DNA of 64,000 nt. Origin: Charina bottae (taxonomy: Eukaryota; Chordata; Lepidosauria; Squamata; Charinaidae). How positions within the stretch are numbered: the stretch's first letter is position 1; each line of letters starts with the position of its first letter. The position numbers and the translations under genes were made by a program. The notes below the pieces were generated by a model, which worked only from the letters and a program-made list of their open reading frames with translations, was not told the origin of the DNA and ran no database searches. The stretch is taken from positions 5,105,001 through 5,169,000 of the forward strand of contig JALMGJ010000015.1 in the NCBI GenBank assembly GCA_023362775.1. Direction: 5' to 3'. Shown here in pieces: positions 53,335-63,423 of the stretch.

Positions 53335-53959
53335 ATGAGAAGTTTAGAAAACAAGAGGCGATGCATGAAAGTCTGAACAGACACAGGGGAAGCAAGAACA
53401 GAAAAATACAGTCAGGTACAGTGATTGACATCATTGTAAGCTTGTTTTAACTATGTTTCTTTCTCTTTTTCTCATCTCTTGCCTTTCGTTACAGCTAAGA
53501 ATACATCTTCCTGCAGTTAGGAGGAGACAGATATGGTGTCTCCTAACAGGCTGCCATCTTGAAAGTCCCCTAATTTACTATATCTTATTCCTTTTCTGTG
53601 CTTTATATAGCTTACCTCGACAGAGTATAGTGGGATGAGTATTCGTATAGGTTTATTTTTTAAAAATATGCAACAAATATTTAACAACATAGGCAAACTC
53701 CTACTTTATTTATTTTCATAGACCCATAAGTTTGATGAAACTAACAAAACAAATACATACAATATGTACATCACCATCTTTTTTCCACAAGAGAATGTCT
53801 GGCATTTGTGATGAACATTTACTAAGGATTTATCAATGTTTGTGCTTGCAAGCCAAATGGACTTTGGAGAGCTAATTCACGATCTTCTGCAATTGAAAGA
53901 AGCCTATTTATAAAATGTTTGCAGCCATGTCAACCCATTCGAAGGAAGAAAGGAAAACT
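53335..53959. other. no recognisable feature
   Basis: AT-rich, unassigned sequence. Confidence 0.35.
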
Positions 53960-54045
53960 TTTGACAGGATAATACCTTTTATTAGGACCAACTGAAAGCT
54001 TACAGAATAGTCTGCAAGCTTTGTAGCTCTTTCTCAGTCTGAATA
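53960..54045 (-). mobile_element. old dispersed repeat with degraded hammerhead-like core
   Basis: On the minus strand: TTCAGACTGAGAAAGAGCTAC, AAAGCTTGCAG, CTTTCAGTTGGTCCTAATAA and AAAGGTATTATCCTGTC. I remember a vertebrate repeat with GAAGAGCTC...GCTCGAAAGCTTG and GTTGGTCCAATAAAAG. This copy is decayed. Confidence 0.35.
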
Positions 54046-54585
54046 GTATGTTCAGTGTTTTTTTTTAAAAAAAAGTCTGCATTTGGGGTCATGCTAAGAA
54101 ATGATCTAATTTCAGAAATATAGAAAATGTTGCTTATTTAAAATGGAAACTGCTCATTCATCATACAGTATATGATACTGCATGTCCCCAACTGGATGCT
54201 GGTACATGTGTGAGACGGGATCCATGTTAAACATTTGTAGCTTTTTCTTCTTCCCCTACCAAATGATACCAAGAGTATCTCTTCTGTGGGCAGGCAAAAT
54301 ACACTGATTCTCTTGCATTATTCTGTTCCCCTTTTCCCAAACTTTCCACCCCACCTAGCATGAAAAATGTGTCAGCTGATGGCAGAGAGTGGTTTGCACA
54401 CGATCAGGATTCCTGCATGTATTGTGTACTAAAACATTTGTTGCTACTCATCCTTTTGAAGCACTGTCAATGGAACTGCCATCTGTTCAGAACAGAATTT
54501 CCAAACCACTTCTCTTTCTGTAAACTTTCAAAGCTGTGGCCTCTGTATTATATGGAGAACCAATGTAGGGTACCGTGTGGGAACC
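54046..54585. other. no recognisable feature
   Basis: AT-rich, unassigned sequence. A 115-codon frame (54360-54707) runs into the SINE and is not supported as a gene. Confidence 0.35.
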
Positions 54586-54587
54586 AG

Positions 54588-54775
54588 CGTGGCTTAGAGG
54601 TGACAGTGTTGGCCTGGCCCTATGGAGATCCAGGTTCAAATCCACTCTCAGCCGTGGAAACACACCAATCACTCTCCCAAAGACGAGCCTACCTCACAGG
54701 GTTGTAATTGCAGGGAAAGATGGAAGAAGGGAGCACTAGGTAGCTACAGTATGTCATCTTGGGCTCCAGAACTAA
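54588..54775 (+). mobile_element. tRNA-derived SINE with L2-like tail
   Basis: Head ACCAGCGTGGCTTAGAGGTGA with B box GGTTCAAATCC (about 54633), then ATCACTCTCCCAAAGACGAG, CCTACCTCACAGGGTTGTAA and CATCTTGGGCTCC. This is a common squamate SINE body ending in an L2/CR1-like segment. No duplication was found. Confidence 0.55.
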
Positions 54776-55102
54776 AGGCAAGATCTCAAGTCTAAACAAA
54801 CAATATTGCAGAAGATACTACACAATCCATTTCACTTGTAGAAAATGCATTTCTTCTTCCACCATCACTCACCATTTGTAGGGCTTCTCTTTCTTTACTC
54901 TACCTACCTACCTACCTACCAAATTTATCTATCCTGTGTGGTCTCCATTTAGAAGAGGGTTGGAACCTGTACAATCCAAGGGAGAAGGAAGGGTTACAGT
55001 TACTAAGCAACTATGTTAGGTAATCCTGCTTCCTGGTGGCACCTGATTTGGGTGACCTGTCATAAAGAAGAAATGGATGATGCCGAAAGAAAAACAGAAG
55101 AC

Positions 55103-55428
55103 AGATTTGCTGGCTCAGTGGGTAAGATGCCAGGCTTGTCGATTGGAAGGTCGCAAGTTCGGCGGTTCGAATCCCTAGCCCCACGTGATGGAGTGAGCTC
55201 CCGCACTCGCCCCAGCTCTTGCCAACCTAGCAATTCGAAAGCATGCAAATGCAAGTAGATGAATAGGTACCACTTCGGTGGGTAGGTAACAGCGTTCCAC
55301 GCATGTCATGCCGGCCACATGACCGCAGAAGCGTCTTCGGACAGCACTGGCTCTTCGGCTAACAAATGGAGATGAGCACCGGCCCCTAGAGTCGGACACG
55401 ACTGCACAAATGTGCGGGGGGAACCTTA
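55103..55428 (+). mobile_element. Sauria-type SINE
   Basis: Head with TGGCTCAGTGGGTAAGA and consensus B box GGTTCGAATCCC. The body is complete and ends GGGGGAACCTT followed by A7, with the usual CCTTTACCTTT end shortened. No clear duplication. Confidence 0.88.
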
Positions 55429-55724
55429 AAAAAATGTGAATGCTACAATATGTGCGCTTTTAGAAATAATGACTTTCATCTGAACAGGAATAGAATAAAT
55501 TTCTCCACTGTGGGGAGGACTTGGGACGAGGTGGCCCACATGCCTATTCAGGCATATTGTTGGCTCATGTTTAATCTGTGGTCTACCAAGACACCCAGAT
55601 CCCTCTCACAAGTACTACTGCTAAGCCAGGTACCATCTTTCCTGTACCTGTGCACCCAGGTTCTCCTGTCTGTGCAGAACCTTTCATTTCCCACCATGGA
55701 ACAACATTTTGTTGAATAGACTTG
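55429..55724. other. possible decayed LINE pol fragment
   Basis: CTAAGCCAGGTACCATCTTTCC...TGTGCACCCAGG...ACATTTTGTTG looks protein-derived but was not assigned. Otherwise unassigned. Confidence 0.25.
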
Positions 55725-56011
55725 CAAGGTTCTGTTAATGTAACCTTACAATAAAGTAGAATTAGTTCATCTGGGCGTGCTTCTTGTCTGGACTACCTTG
55801 CAAGGTTGACATCAATCTTGCAAGTCTGAAAGTACATTTCTCCCCTGTCGCCTTTACAGCCCAAGAAACTAGGGAGGGTCCCTTCTGAGATGTTTCCCAT
55901 GCCCACATTCCTGCTGCGGGCTAAGCTACCTCTTATCCTACCGTTCCCATGGCTTCCCCTGACTCTGGCTCTTCCCCCTGTCTCCGAAGGTCATTCCCAC
56001 ATACCATTACA
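55725..56011. mobile_element. LTR-like element with inverted half
   Basis: Plus-strand R and U5 (ACTTGCAAGGTTCTGTTAATG, CAATAAAGTAGAATTAG, ACCTTGCAAGGTTGACA) run directly into reversed R and U3 (AATCTTGCAAGTCTGAAAGTAC ... to ...ATACCATTACA at 56011). This is the exact reverse of the order seen at 1640-1970. Confidence 0.5.
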
Positions 56012-56504
56012 CGTCCTTACTTCAATGCCACCTTTGGTGCTGTAGATGGACTCCTTTTTGAAGAATCTCAGAAATTCATTCTAGACCCACCAGAGTGTTT
56101 TACTTACAACCCTAGTTTTACATGCTTTTCATTTGTTCAACAGACTTAGAGTTATCACCCCTATTTTTTCTCATTTTTTCCCCTTCAAAGCTACAGGGTG
56201 GTCATCTCAGTGCCGGGGATATCTGTACCTCGTTTTAAATTATGTTAGTTCTTGCAGTGGCCACTAGGGGCAGCACAGTGTTAAACCTTGCTTGAACCAT
56301 GAAGCCGCTTGCAGCAGGTGGCAAGTTTTCCTCCTCAAATTTTCAGGAGATGGAAGACTCTTAGGTAGCCATAGAGGTAATGAGACCTCTCAGCTGAGTT
56401 CTTCCAGTCTTAGGAATTCTATTGCAAATGCTCTATAGCTAACTGAATCTAATTGCTATGGAGCAATATTTTCAAGCTCCAGACATTATTAAGTGATTTC
56501 TGGA
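56012..56504. other. no recognisable feature
   Basis: Unique-looking sequence. Confidence 0.35.
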
Positions 56505-56506
56505 TA

Positions 56507-56916
56507 CAGGTAGTCCTCGCTTAACAACCACAATTGAGACTGGAATTTCAGTTGCTAAGTGAAGCGGTCATTAAGCGAATCCAACCCAATTTTATGACTG
56601 TTTTTACTGCAGTCATTAAGTGAATCACCGTGGGCGTTACGTGAACCATGTGGTTATTAAGCCTATCATGCGGTTCCCCATTGATTTTGCTTGCCAGAAG
56701 CCAGCCGGGAAGGTTGAAAATGGCGATCACGTCACCACGGGATGCTGCGATGGTCATAAATGCGAACTGGTTGCCAAGCGCCCAAATTATGATCACGTGA
56801 CCACGGGGATTCTGCGACGGTTGTAAGTGTGAGTACCGGTTGTAAGTCGGTTTTTTCAGCACCGTCGTAAGTCTGAACCATCACTAAATTAATGGTCATT
56901 AAGTGAGGACTACCTG
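56507..56916. mobile_element. Tigger/pogo-type MITE, CAGGTAGTCC family, full length
   Basis: Ends CAGGTAGTCCTCGCTTAACA and AGTGAGGACTACCTG, with TA at 56505-56506 and 56917-56918. It is an extended imperfect palindrome. This is the best-preserved copy of the family in the window. Confidence 0.8.
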
Positions 56917-57147
56917 TACCTCTCCTCACAATGGTTGAATCTTGTGAGATTGTGGATGTAAAGAACAAATCTTTGGGAGATGTTAGGGACCTCCTGGAGA
57001 TCTACCTGGCACACCATATTGCTGCCATTATCTTTACAAAATCAGTCCCAATTTTTTGTCTAAGACAAATAATTCTTCTTGAAATAATAAAAAAAAATCC
57101 CTTCTCACCCCTATGGGTGGTATGTCTCTTCCTGAACCTCGGGTCCT

Positions 57148-57690
57148 CTACCAGAGGCCTGGGAGTTTGAGGGTTCTGCATAATATCTTAGCTGTTCCTA
57201 GCCCTGCGCTCTTCTGGACAGAGAGCTCTGATGTTGCTCCTGGGATCTGTTGGAGCCACTCTCCCACCTTAGGAGTCACAGCCCCGAGTGTTCCCACCAC
57301 CACTGGGACCACTTTGGCCTTTACTTTCCACATCCTCTCCAGTTCCTCCTCCAGGCCCTGGTGCTTCTCCAGCTTCTCATACTCCTTCCTGATGTTGCTG
57401 TCACTGGGCACTGCTAAATCTATCACCACCTCCATCTTCTGATCCTTGTCTACTACCACGATGCCTGGTTGATTGGCCAGTACCTGCCTGTCTGTCTGGA
57501 TCTGGAAGTCCCACAGGATCTTAGCCCTGTTATTCTCCACGACCTTCTGTGGAATCTCCCACCTGGGCTTGAGAGGGTCTGGCCCATACACTGTGCAGAT
57601 GTTCCTGTACACAATGCCAGCTACCTGGTTGTGCCATTCAATGTATGCTGTTCCTGCCTGCATCTTACACCCTGCCACTATGAGCGGCTG
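57148..57690 (-). mobile_element. R4/R2-group LINE C-terminus with endonuclease-like domain
   Basis: The minus-strand frame (57148-57723) encodes about 180 aa with VVENNRAKILWDFQIQTDRQ, QPGIVVVDKDQKMEVVIDLAVPSD, EKLEKHQ, WKVKAKVVPVVVGTLGAV and LGTAKILCRTLKLPG. This pattern matches the C-terminal restriction-like endonuclease region of R4/R2-group LINEs (ILWDF..QTD, PDIVVVDK, IID.AVPGD). The usual P-D of the nuclease motif reads P-G here, so the site is probably inactive. The 5' part is cut off by the SINE beginning near 57682. An uninterrupted frame of this length suggests modest age. Confidence 0.7.
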
Positions 57691-57965
57691 GATAGCATAG
57701 TGGTTAGAGCGCTGCCCTTTCACGCAGGAGACCGGGGTTTGAATCCTGGCTGGTACCTACCTTACCAGTAGAGGTCCTTGGGCAAAGACCCCCTAACGCT
57801 TCACCTGCCTACCTCGAATATGAGAGTGACATGAACTAAGAGAGTCATACTGGTTTGGACGTCACCCAGATTAACAAGGTCCAAGCCAGATCATGGGGAA
57901 CCAGGACAATCTGATGATGTGGGCTACTGGAACAAACCATACATGGACAAGACAAGAGAACCTGG
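57682..57965 (+). mobile_element. tRNA-derived SINE (third type) with GT tail
   Basis: Head GCGGCTGGATAGCATAGTGG with B box GGTTTGAATCCTGG (about 57735-57748), then TTGGGCAAAGACCCCCTAAC and a specific body (AACAAGGTCCAAGCCAGATC, GATGATGTGGGCTACTGG). A (GT)n run follows at 57977-58023. It has intact A- and B-box-like promoters but a CCA-type tRNA fold does not close, so it is not a tRNA gene. It sits at the 5' break of the R4-like fragment. Confidence 0.55.
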
Positions 57966-57976
57966 AATTGATGGAG

Positions 57977-57977
57977 T

Positions 57978-58023
<46 letters not shown>
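57977..58023. repeat. (GT)n microsatellite
   Basis: About 23 GT repeats, with one TCT interruption at the start. Confidence 0.95.
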
Positions 58024-58026
<3 letters not shown>

Positions 58027-58900
58027 AGCTTAATTATTGTTCTGCACTTTTCACCTATTCCTTCCTCAGTTCTCATTTGTTTTTTCCAGCATCTGATGAG
58101 GTGAACAGAATTTGGGAAATGGAGAAGGAAAGATCAATGTCTGACTCATCTCCTGCAACTTCAGGTGGTTTCAAAGGCTCAGGTCCTGGCTTTCAAAATA
58201 ATGACCCTTATCAATCAGTTATATTTCTCTCCTTATTCAGATATGGTGCCCATGTTCTTAGGGGATACTTCCTAATGGGAAGACAATGCCTGAATCTCAG
58301 TATCTTTACTTCCTAAAGATGTTTTTATCTTCTCCTCTTGCCATCTGTCTCCTTACATGACAGAGACATGCCCTTGAATCGCTGGATCTGCATGAGTTCC
58401 ATCGATCACTCAGATGTCATGATCAGAAAGACTGTTGTTTAAATTAATCTGCTAGACCCTCAATCTTAGCTGTATAGAAACACTTCTCTCATGCTTACAT
58501 GAAAGGCTATTCTTTCTGAACTGCCTTGAGACAAGGGTTATATTCCATTAGCAAAGAGGTTGGAAGGAGAACTTGGAGCCACTTGCCCAGTGACTTCGGG
58601 AAATGAATAGTGGAAGTAGACTGCTAGAGTAGCATATCTTCAATGAAGCTTCACTTTGATTAAGTCTTCAGTGAAGCAATACATAGAGGATGTCCCATGA
58701 AGCAAAACTAGGAACCTTTTGTTGATTATAATGGCATACAAACATTCACAATGTTGCACATTTCCCCCCCAGGTAATCCCTGGTTCTTCCATTTTCACTA
58801 TTCACTGGACAGCCAACAATAATTACAAACAAGATAAAAACATTATGAAAACTAATACATAACATATGCACCAGCCGAGATAAAAAGCTAATGAACACAA
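58024..58900. other. no recognisable feature
   Basis: Unique-looking sequence. Confidence 0.35.
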
Positions 58901-58904
58901 CTAT

Positions 58905-59590
58905 GATATGGGCCCAGCCACACCCCCAGGGCCCCAGGCTTGGTAACAAAACCAGGTCTTCAAGGCCTTGTGAAAGGTCAGCAGGGTTGGGACTGTTGGA
59001 GATTCTAGCAAATCCAGCATGTCTCATCAGCATATGGATGGCTCCTCTAGGATGCAAGCTCTCCGTGCTTTTGAGGAAGCTGTTTGTGGCCACTCCCACT
59101 TCCTCTCTCTCTCTCTCTCCTCCTTGGACCGGGAGCAAGCACATGGCTGTGTGCTGCTTCATTCTAGGCCATGGATGGGCCTAGGAGATTTTTCCCCCTT
59201 TCTACACACATCTCTTGCAGCAAGCAGGGCAAGAGGTATAAAGTTTAGGAAACAAAGAAGAAATGGAACATCATTTATCTACCAAAAATGCTGTACCTGG
59301 AATGAATAAACGTAAGTACTCTTTTGTACTTACTTTTCATACCTGCCATGTCTAAGCGTGCCTTTCTTTATTCTTGAGTGGGCTAAAGGTGTAAAATTAA
59401 CCTGTATCTCTCTAATATGCTCATGGGCTCTGTTTTTAAACAATATTCTTTTTCTGTACACGAACTTTGCAGCTCTGCTGCATTTCAGTAGTTCTAACAG
59501 ACTGCTGAATGGGCTTCAGGGACAAGTATAATCTCCAGGGGAACGATGTTCCAGAGGGCGGGCAATGTGACAAAAAAAGGCTCACCTCCT
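58905..59590 (-). mobile_element. L2-type LINE C-terminus split by an LTR-like repeat
   Basis: On the minus strand, 59461-59590 reads as VTLPALWNIVPLEIILV-like sequence (compare APTLWNILPLEVR at 17.5 kb). 58905-58993 continues with LLTFHKALKTWFCYQAWGPG-like sequence. Between them lies the 467-bp repeat 58994-59460. Together they look like one L2 C-terminal region interrupted by a later insertion. Confidence 0.5.
58994..59460 (+). mobile_element. unclassified LTR-like repeat, copy 2
   Basis: Starts TGTTGGAGATTCTAGCAAATC and ends TTCTTTTTCTGTACA, with AATAAACG near 59303. It is collinear with 52862-53334 in the opposite orientation. It interrupts an L2-type LINE. Flanks GGGAC and CGAAC share 3 of 5 bases, so a duplication is not demonstrated. 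Confidence 0.55.
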
Positions 59591-59705
59591 AGATCGTGGA
59601 CTGGCTCAAAGTCCCCCAAGAAGCTTTCATAGCTGGAGGGAGACCAGAACCCGGGTCTCCCCCCCTCCTAGAACAGCACCTTCACCACTACATCAAACAT
59701 ACATG
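59590..59705 (-). mobile_element. tRNA-derived SINE fragment
   Basis: Minus-strand ATGTTTGATGTAGTGGTGAAG, CCCGGGTTCTGGTCTCCC, then ATGAAAGCTTCTTGGGGGAC and TTTGAGCCAGTC. This is a decayed head and body of the SINE at 6564 and 15793. Confidence 0.45.
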
Positions 59706-61520
59706 CACACATGCACACCCACAGACACACATCTTTTCTGAAGATGATGAATATTACTGGCATTGCTTGTGACCCAGAAATCTTTTAAAATCTGTTTCAG
59801 CAAGTCACAAAGAACTGATCAAGGAAATAATCCCTCGGTGCCCCTCCCTCTGCTAAAACAAAACATAAAATGTTCCCAAATTGTGACAGAATGATAAAGA
59901 AATGGATACATATTCTCATCTTTGGTGACTATACCTAATTAGCTAATCCTTTCGGTTAAAAGTTTTTGAAGAAATTCACTCAAATATCTTTCACAGTGAA
60001 TCTCACTGCTGGTTTACCATTCATTGTTCTAAGACGTGCAACAGAACAAACTGATTTAAATTGTTGGCGACAGCTCTGCTTCTTATCACAAAATACTAGA
60101 AACCTGAAGTACTTCTCTCTTTTTTGATCTATTGTACTAAAAGTGTGGAAAACTGCTTTGGCTGCAAAACTAATAAAGCAACAAAGGGCTTTGATAGGTA
60201 TATCTAGTGATTCTTTCCTGGCTGTATTGACGATTTTCCTAATAGGCTGTTCTCTTCAAAGGGATATTAAATACGAATATTTAAAATGCTGTATTTTCTT
60301 GGGCTCATACTCAGTTTGATGAAATGGTGTGTAAATTAGGAAGACAAAAATGTATATGCCATTTAGGTGACAAACCTAAATATCAGCCATTCAATTTTAA
60401 TTATTGGCCATTGTTCATTTGTGTATTTATTTATAGCATCTTATATCTCATGCTTTAATCAAAATGATGGGATATACGCTGGCTTAAAGGGGAAAAAACC
60501 CGAGGCTTGAGAATAAACAGACAAGAATGCAGCTTGTTAGGGCTAACAGTGTTTACTGGTAGCATAAGGCAATAATGTATATACAATCACATTATCGCAA
60601 AAATGAAAGTTGAATATACAAGATACAGCATTGTAAAAGGAAAAACAAAAACAAACTTATAAGCAGAGTTTCGTGTATTGATCCCAGGGCCAGAGTTCCT
60701 GCCACGGCCTATACCCAAAGCCAGGCATAGCTCACTCTGCCCAGTCCACGGGAAGTGAACACGTGAAGAACTACATGGCTAAAAAACACTAGAAATCAAG
60801 AAGCATAGAACACCATTTTGCATGGTTAGATATTCAGTTCTTCTAGCTTTCTGATTGGCTGGAAGTTAGCTGTGACACACACTAGGCCTCAAAGCACACA
60901 GCATTGGGTGGCAGTGGCTTGCATCTCAGCACTGAGTTCCCCCCCTCCTTGCTCAGGGGGCCTGGGCAAGGCTTCCCACAGAAGGAAATCAGGAGGATTT
61001 GTTCTCATGGGAAGATCCCATTGCTTGTGTGGGCACTAGTCATAACAATACACACGTGACCGTTGTTATCTTGCACCTGCACTTCACGTCACCATGAGAG
61101 GCCTTTGCTTTGTAAAGGATGCAATTTGCCAAAACACTTCTCATATGGGTAATCTGACACAAAAAGGTGCCTGAGTGGCCTACAGAAGATAGGTGACCAA
61201 ACAGGTCAGCATGGAAAGCATTCTGGTTCTCATGTCTCATTTTTCTACAGTCATGTCTCATGTCTCTTTCTAGGTTGATGGGATGGCTAAGAGCATTGGT
61301 CCTGTCAACCCAAATCTGATCTGATTCTGGAGCTGGCTCTACCATTAGTCAAGGTGAGGCATCTGCCACAGGGCAGAAGGTGTTGAAGGGCAGCAGTGGA
61401 AGGCTGGAGAGTAAAACATTTTTTTTTCGTGTCACAGTGTAGTGAAAGGATTTGCTGGTGACATCACCATTGCCCAGGGGACGCCCAAGGAGGCTCCTTT
61501 CATGTCCCTGTGATTTTTCC
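59706..61520. other. mostly unassigned
   Basis: AT-rich. A possible reversed LTR fragment lies near 60500-60600 (GAGAATAAACAGACAAGAATGC, GCTTGTTAGGGCTAACAGTG). A 101-codon minus frame (61040-61345) has no recognisable domain. No exon is supported. Confidence 0.3.
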
Positions 61521-61521
61521 C

Positions 61522-61615
61522 ACTGGAGTGGTACCTATTTATCTAATTGCATTTTCATGATTTTGAACTGCTAGGTTGGCAGGAGCTGGGACAAATTGCC
61601 GGGAGCTCACAATAA
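61522..61615 (-). mobile_element. Sauria-type SINE fragment, decayed
   Basis: GTGGTACCTATTTATCTAATTGC and GAACTGCTAGGTTGGCAGGAGC match the middle of the reversed SINE copies at 34006 and 44282, with many changes. Both ends are missing. Confidence 0.6.
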
Positions 61616-62220
61616 AACAATGAGAACTTTCCCAAATCCTCTGCATCTCCTCAGCTCATTTGTGGTCCCATCACCAGTTGTGAAGCTCTGATCCCTCTAT
61701 TCAGCTTCTATTGGTGGCCTAAAGAAGATGCACAATTTTACTCTCTGCACAGCCCTGTTGGACCACTTTGCCTACCCAAAATAGTCCCATCCTCTGCATT
61801 CAGACAACCAGCATGTCCCCATCAAGATACAGATACAGAGTGCTGCAGACCATATCCACAGAAAGCAGATTTTCTCAAAGAGCAATGGTCAATATTTGTT
61901 GAGCAAGCTTGCCCAAGAATAAGATGATCTCTGCACGTGCAGAAGGATGTAACCTTCATTCAGTCTGCTCTGCTAATGGTGGGAAACAGCTGCAAACTAA
62001 AGCCAGTTTGAGAGAATTCACACCCTCCCTTTCCACACTACAATTCCCAGGATTCTCTGGGGGCTGGTTTCCAAATTGATATAGATGTGTCTGCAGCACA
62101 TCTATGTCATAAATGCACCAAGGACATAAGCGCTATGAACTATCCGTGGCTGCCAGGCTAAATATTTTTCTGGAATTGTCACCATCATATGTTTCATTGT
62201 GAATTGTTTAAATGGGTAGC

Positions 62221-62223
<3 letters not shown>
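61616..62223. other. no recognisable feature
   Basis: Unassigned. CACTACAATTCCCAGGATTC near 62036-62056 may be a relic of a palindromic MITE. Confidence 0.3.

Positions 62224-62292
<69 letters not shown>
62224..62292. repeat. (CT)n microsatellite
   Basis: About 34 CT repeats followed by CCGTCTCCGTCTCCGTCTC. The Leu/Ser and Arg/Glu frames are spurious. Confidence 0.97.
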
Positions 62293-62295
<3 letters not shown>

Positions 62296-62934
62296 CGTCT
62301 CCGTCTCCGTCTCTCTCCCCCAGCCCCAAATCTCTTTGTTTCCTCTCTATGCCCTGGCTTATGAAAATAACTCATTTACTCCACCCCCACCTCGGCTTTA
62401 CTCCTTACCTCCATTCTTCTGCAGTAACTCAGTGTTTAACTCTGCAGGGGATGTGTTTTTTTGGGGGAAATGGTTTTTGCTGATGTATTTTTATTTCAGT
62501 GCCCTGAATTTATTTCTGTTCAGATTCACTTTAGTAAACACTTGAAGTTTAAAAATGCAACCAAAGCACTGGCCCATCCAACCTCCCATTTCTCTTCGGA
62601 CTTTTAAGAAGCGTTTGGGATCTACCCTAGGGGAGCATTTCTGTCCACGTTTGAGTTTTTTAAACTCCCAAAGACTTCCTTGCCTCTCATCCAGGGGGAG
62701 GCAAAGATATGATGAAGGCTGCAAAGGAAGTGGGGCTGTGAGGGGCAGAGTTTGGGGTCATAGGGGCAACCAAGTGGGGACAAGTGATGCCATGCAGGCC
62801 ATTGTGTATGTGACATAATGTGGCTTCTACCCAGCATTCTGTTTTAGGGCTTGTATTGCAGTTTTCATTCATATATTTATTTGTTAGATTTATATCTTGC
62901 CTCTTGTTCAGGAGCTTAAGGTGGCATGCAAAGA
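62293..62934. other. mostly unassigned
   Basis: A decayed minus-strand LINE 3' end is visible at about 62868-62930 (ATATTTATTTGTTAGATTTATATC, AAGGTGGCATGCAAAG). The rest is unassigned. Confidence 0.35.
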
Positions 62935-63297
62935 TGTAGAGGAGTACAGAGGTAGGCAGCTGTTACAAAAACAGCTGGAAAGTCAAGAATGGGCAAGGAA
63001 GAAACTCAAGACTGGGCCACCATGACTTCCTTTGGTATAAGAGGGAGGGAAAAACTCTATCAAGCTCTCACGATTCTCTTGTTAACAGCATTTCCCAACT
63101 TTAGCAACTTTAAGATGTGTGGACTTCAACTCCCAGAATTCCCCAGCCAGCAAGCTGGCTGGGGAATTCTGAGAGTCAAAGTCCACACATCTTAAAGTTG
63201 CCAAGGTTGAGAAACACTGCCCTAGAAGAAAAAAGTAGAGTTCCAGTAGTCCTTGTGGAATCTGTTTCCTGACCTGGCCTACCTCAAAGGATTGATA
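62935..63297 (+). mobile_element. LTR-like element, family B, interrupted by a MITE
   Basis: Upstream motif GATGTAGAGGAGTACAGAGG, start near TGTTACAAAAACAGC (62961), TATA-like TTTGGTATAAGAGGGAGGG near 63030, R-like ACGATTCTCTTGTTA, a MITE at 63086-63219, then U5 (GTAGTCCTTGTGGAATCTGT, CTCAAAGGATTGATA). It is the second LTR of this family in the window split by a hAT element near the R region. Confidence 0.5.
63086..63219. mobile_element. palindromic hAT MITE, CAGTGTTTCTCAACC family
   Basis: Nearly perfect palindrome: CAACTTTAAGATGTGTGGAC, CCAGAATTCCCCAGCCAGC and then their inverse, ending TTGAGAAACACTG. Flanking 8 bp (CTTGTTAA and CCCTAGAA) do not match. Confidence 0.75.
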
Positions 63298-63423
63298 ATA
63301 GCACTCTCATCTCCCATTTTTCCCCACAACAGAGAGAGAGAGAGAGACTGATTCAAAGACCCCATGGAGCTTCTGTGGCTGAAGGAGGATGAGAACTTGG
63401 ATCATCCCACTCTTAGTCTAGTA

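Noticed and set aside
57682..57760. tRNA gene
   Set aside because: A and B boxes are present, but the cloverleaf does not close and the sequence continues into a SINE body.
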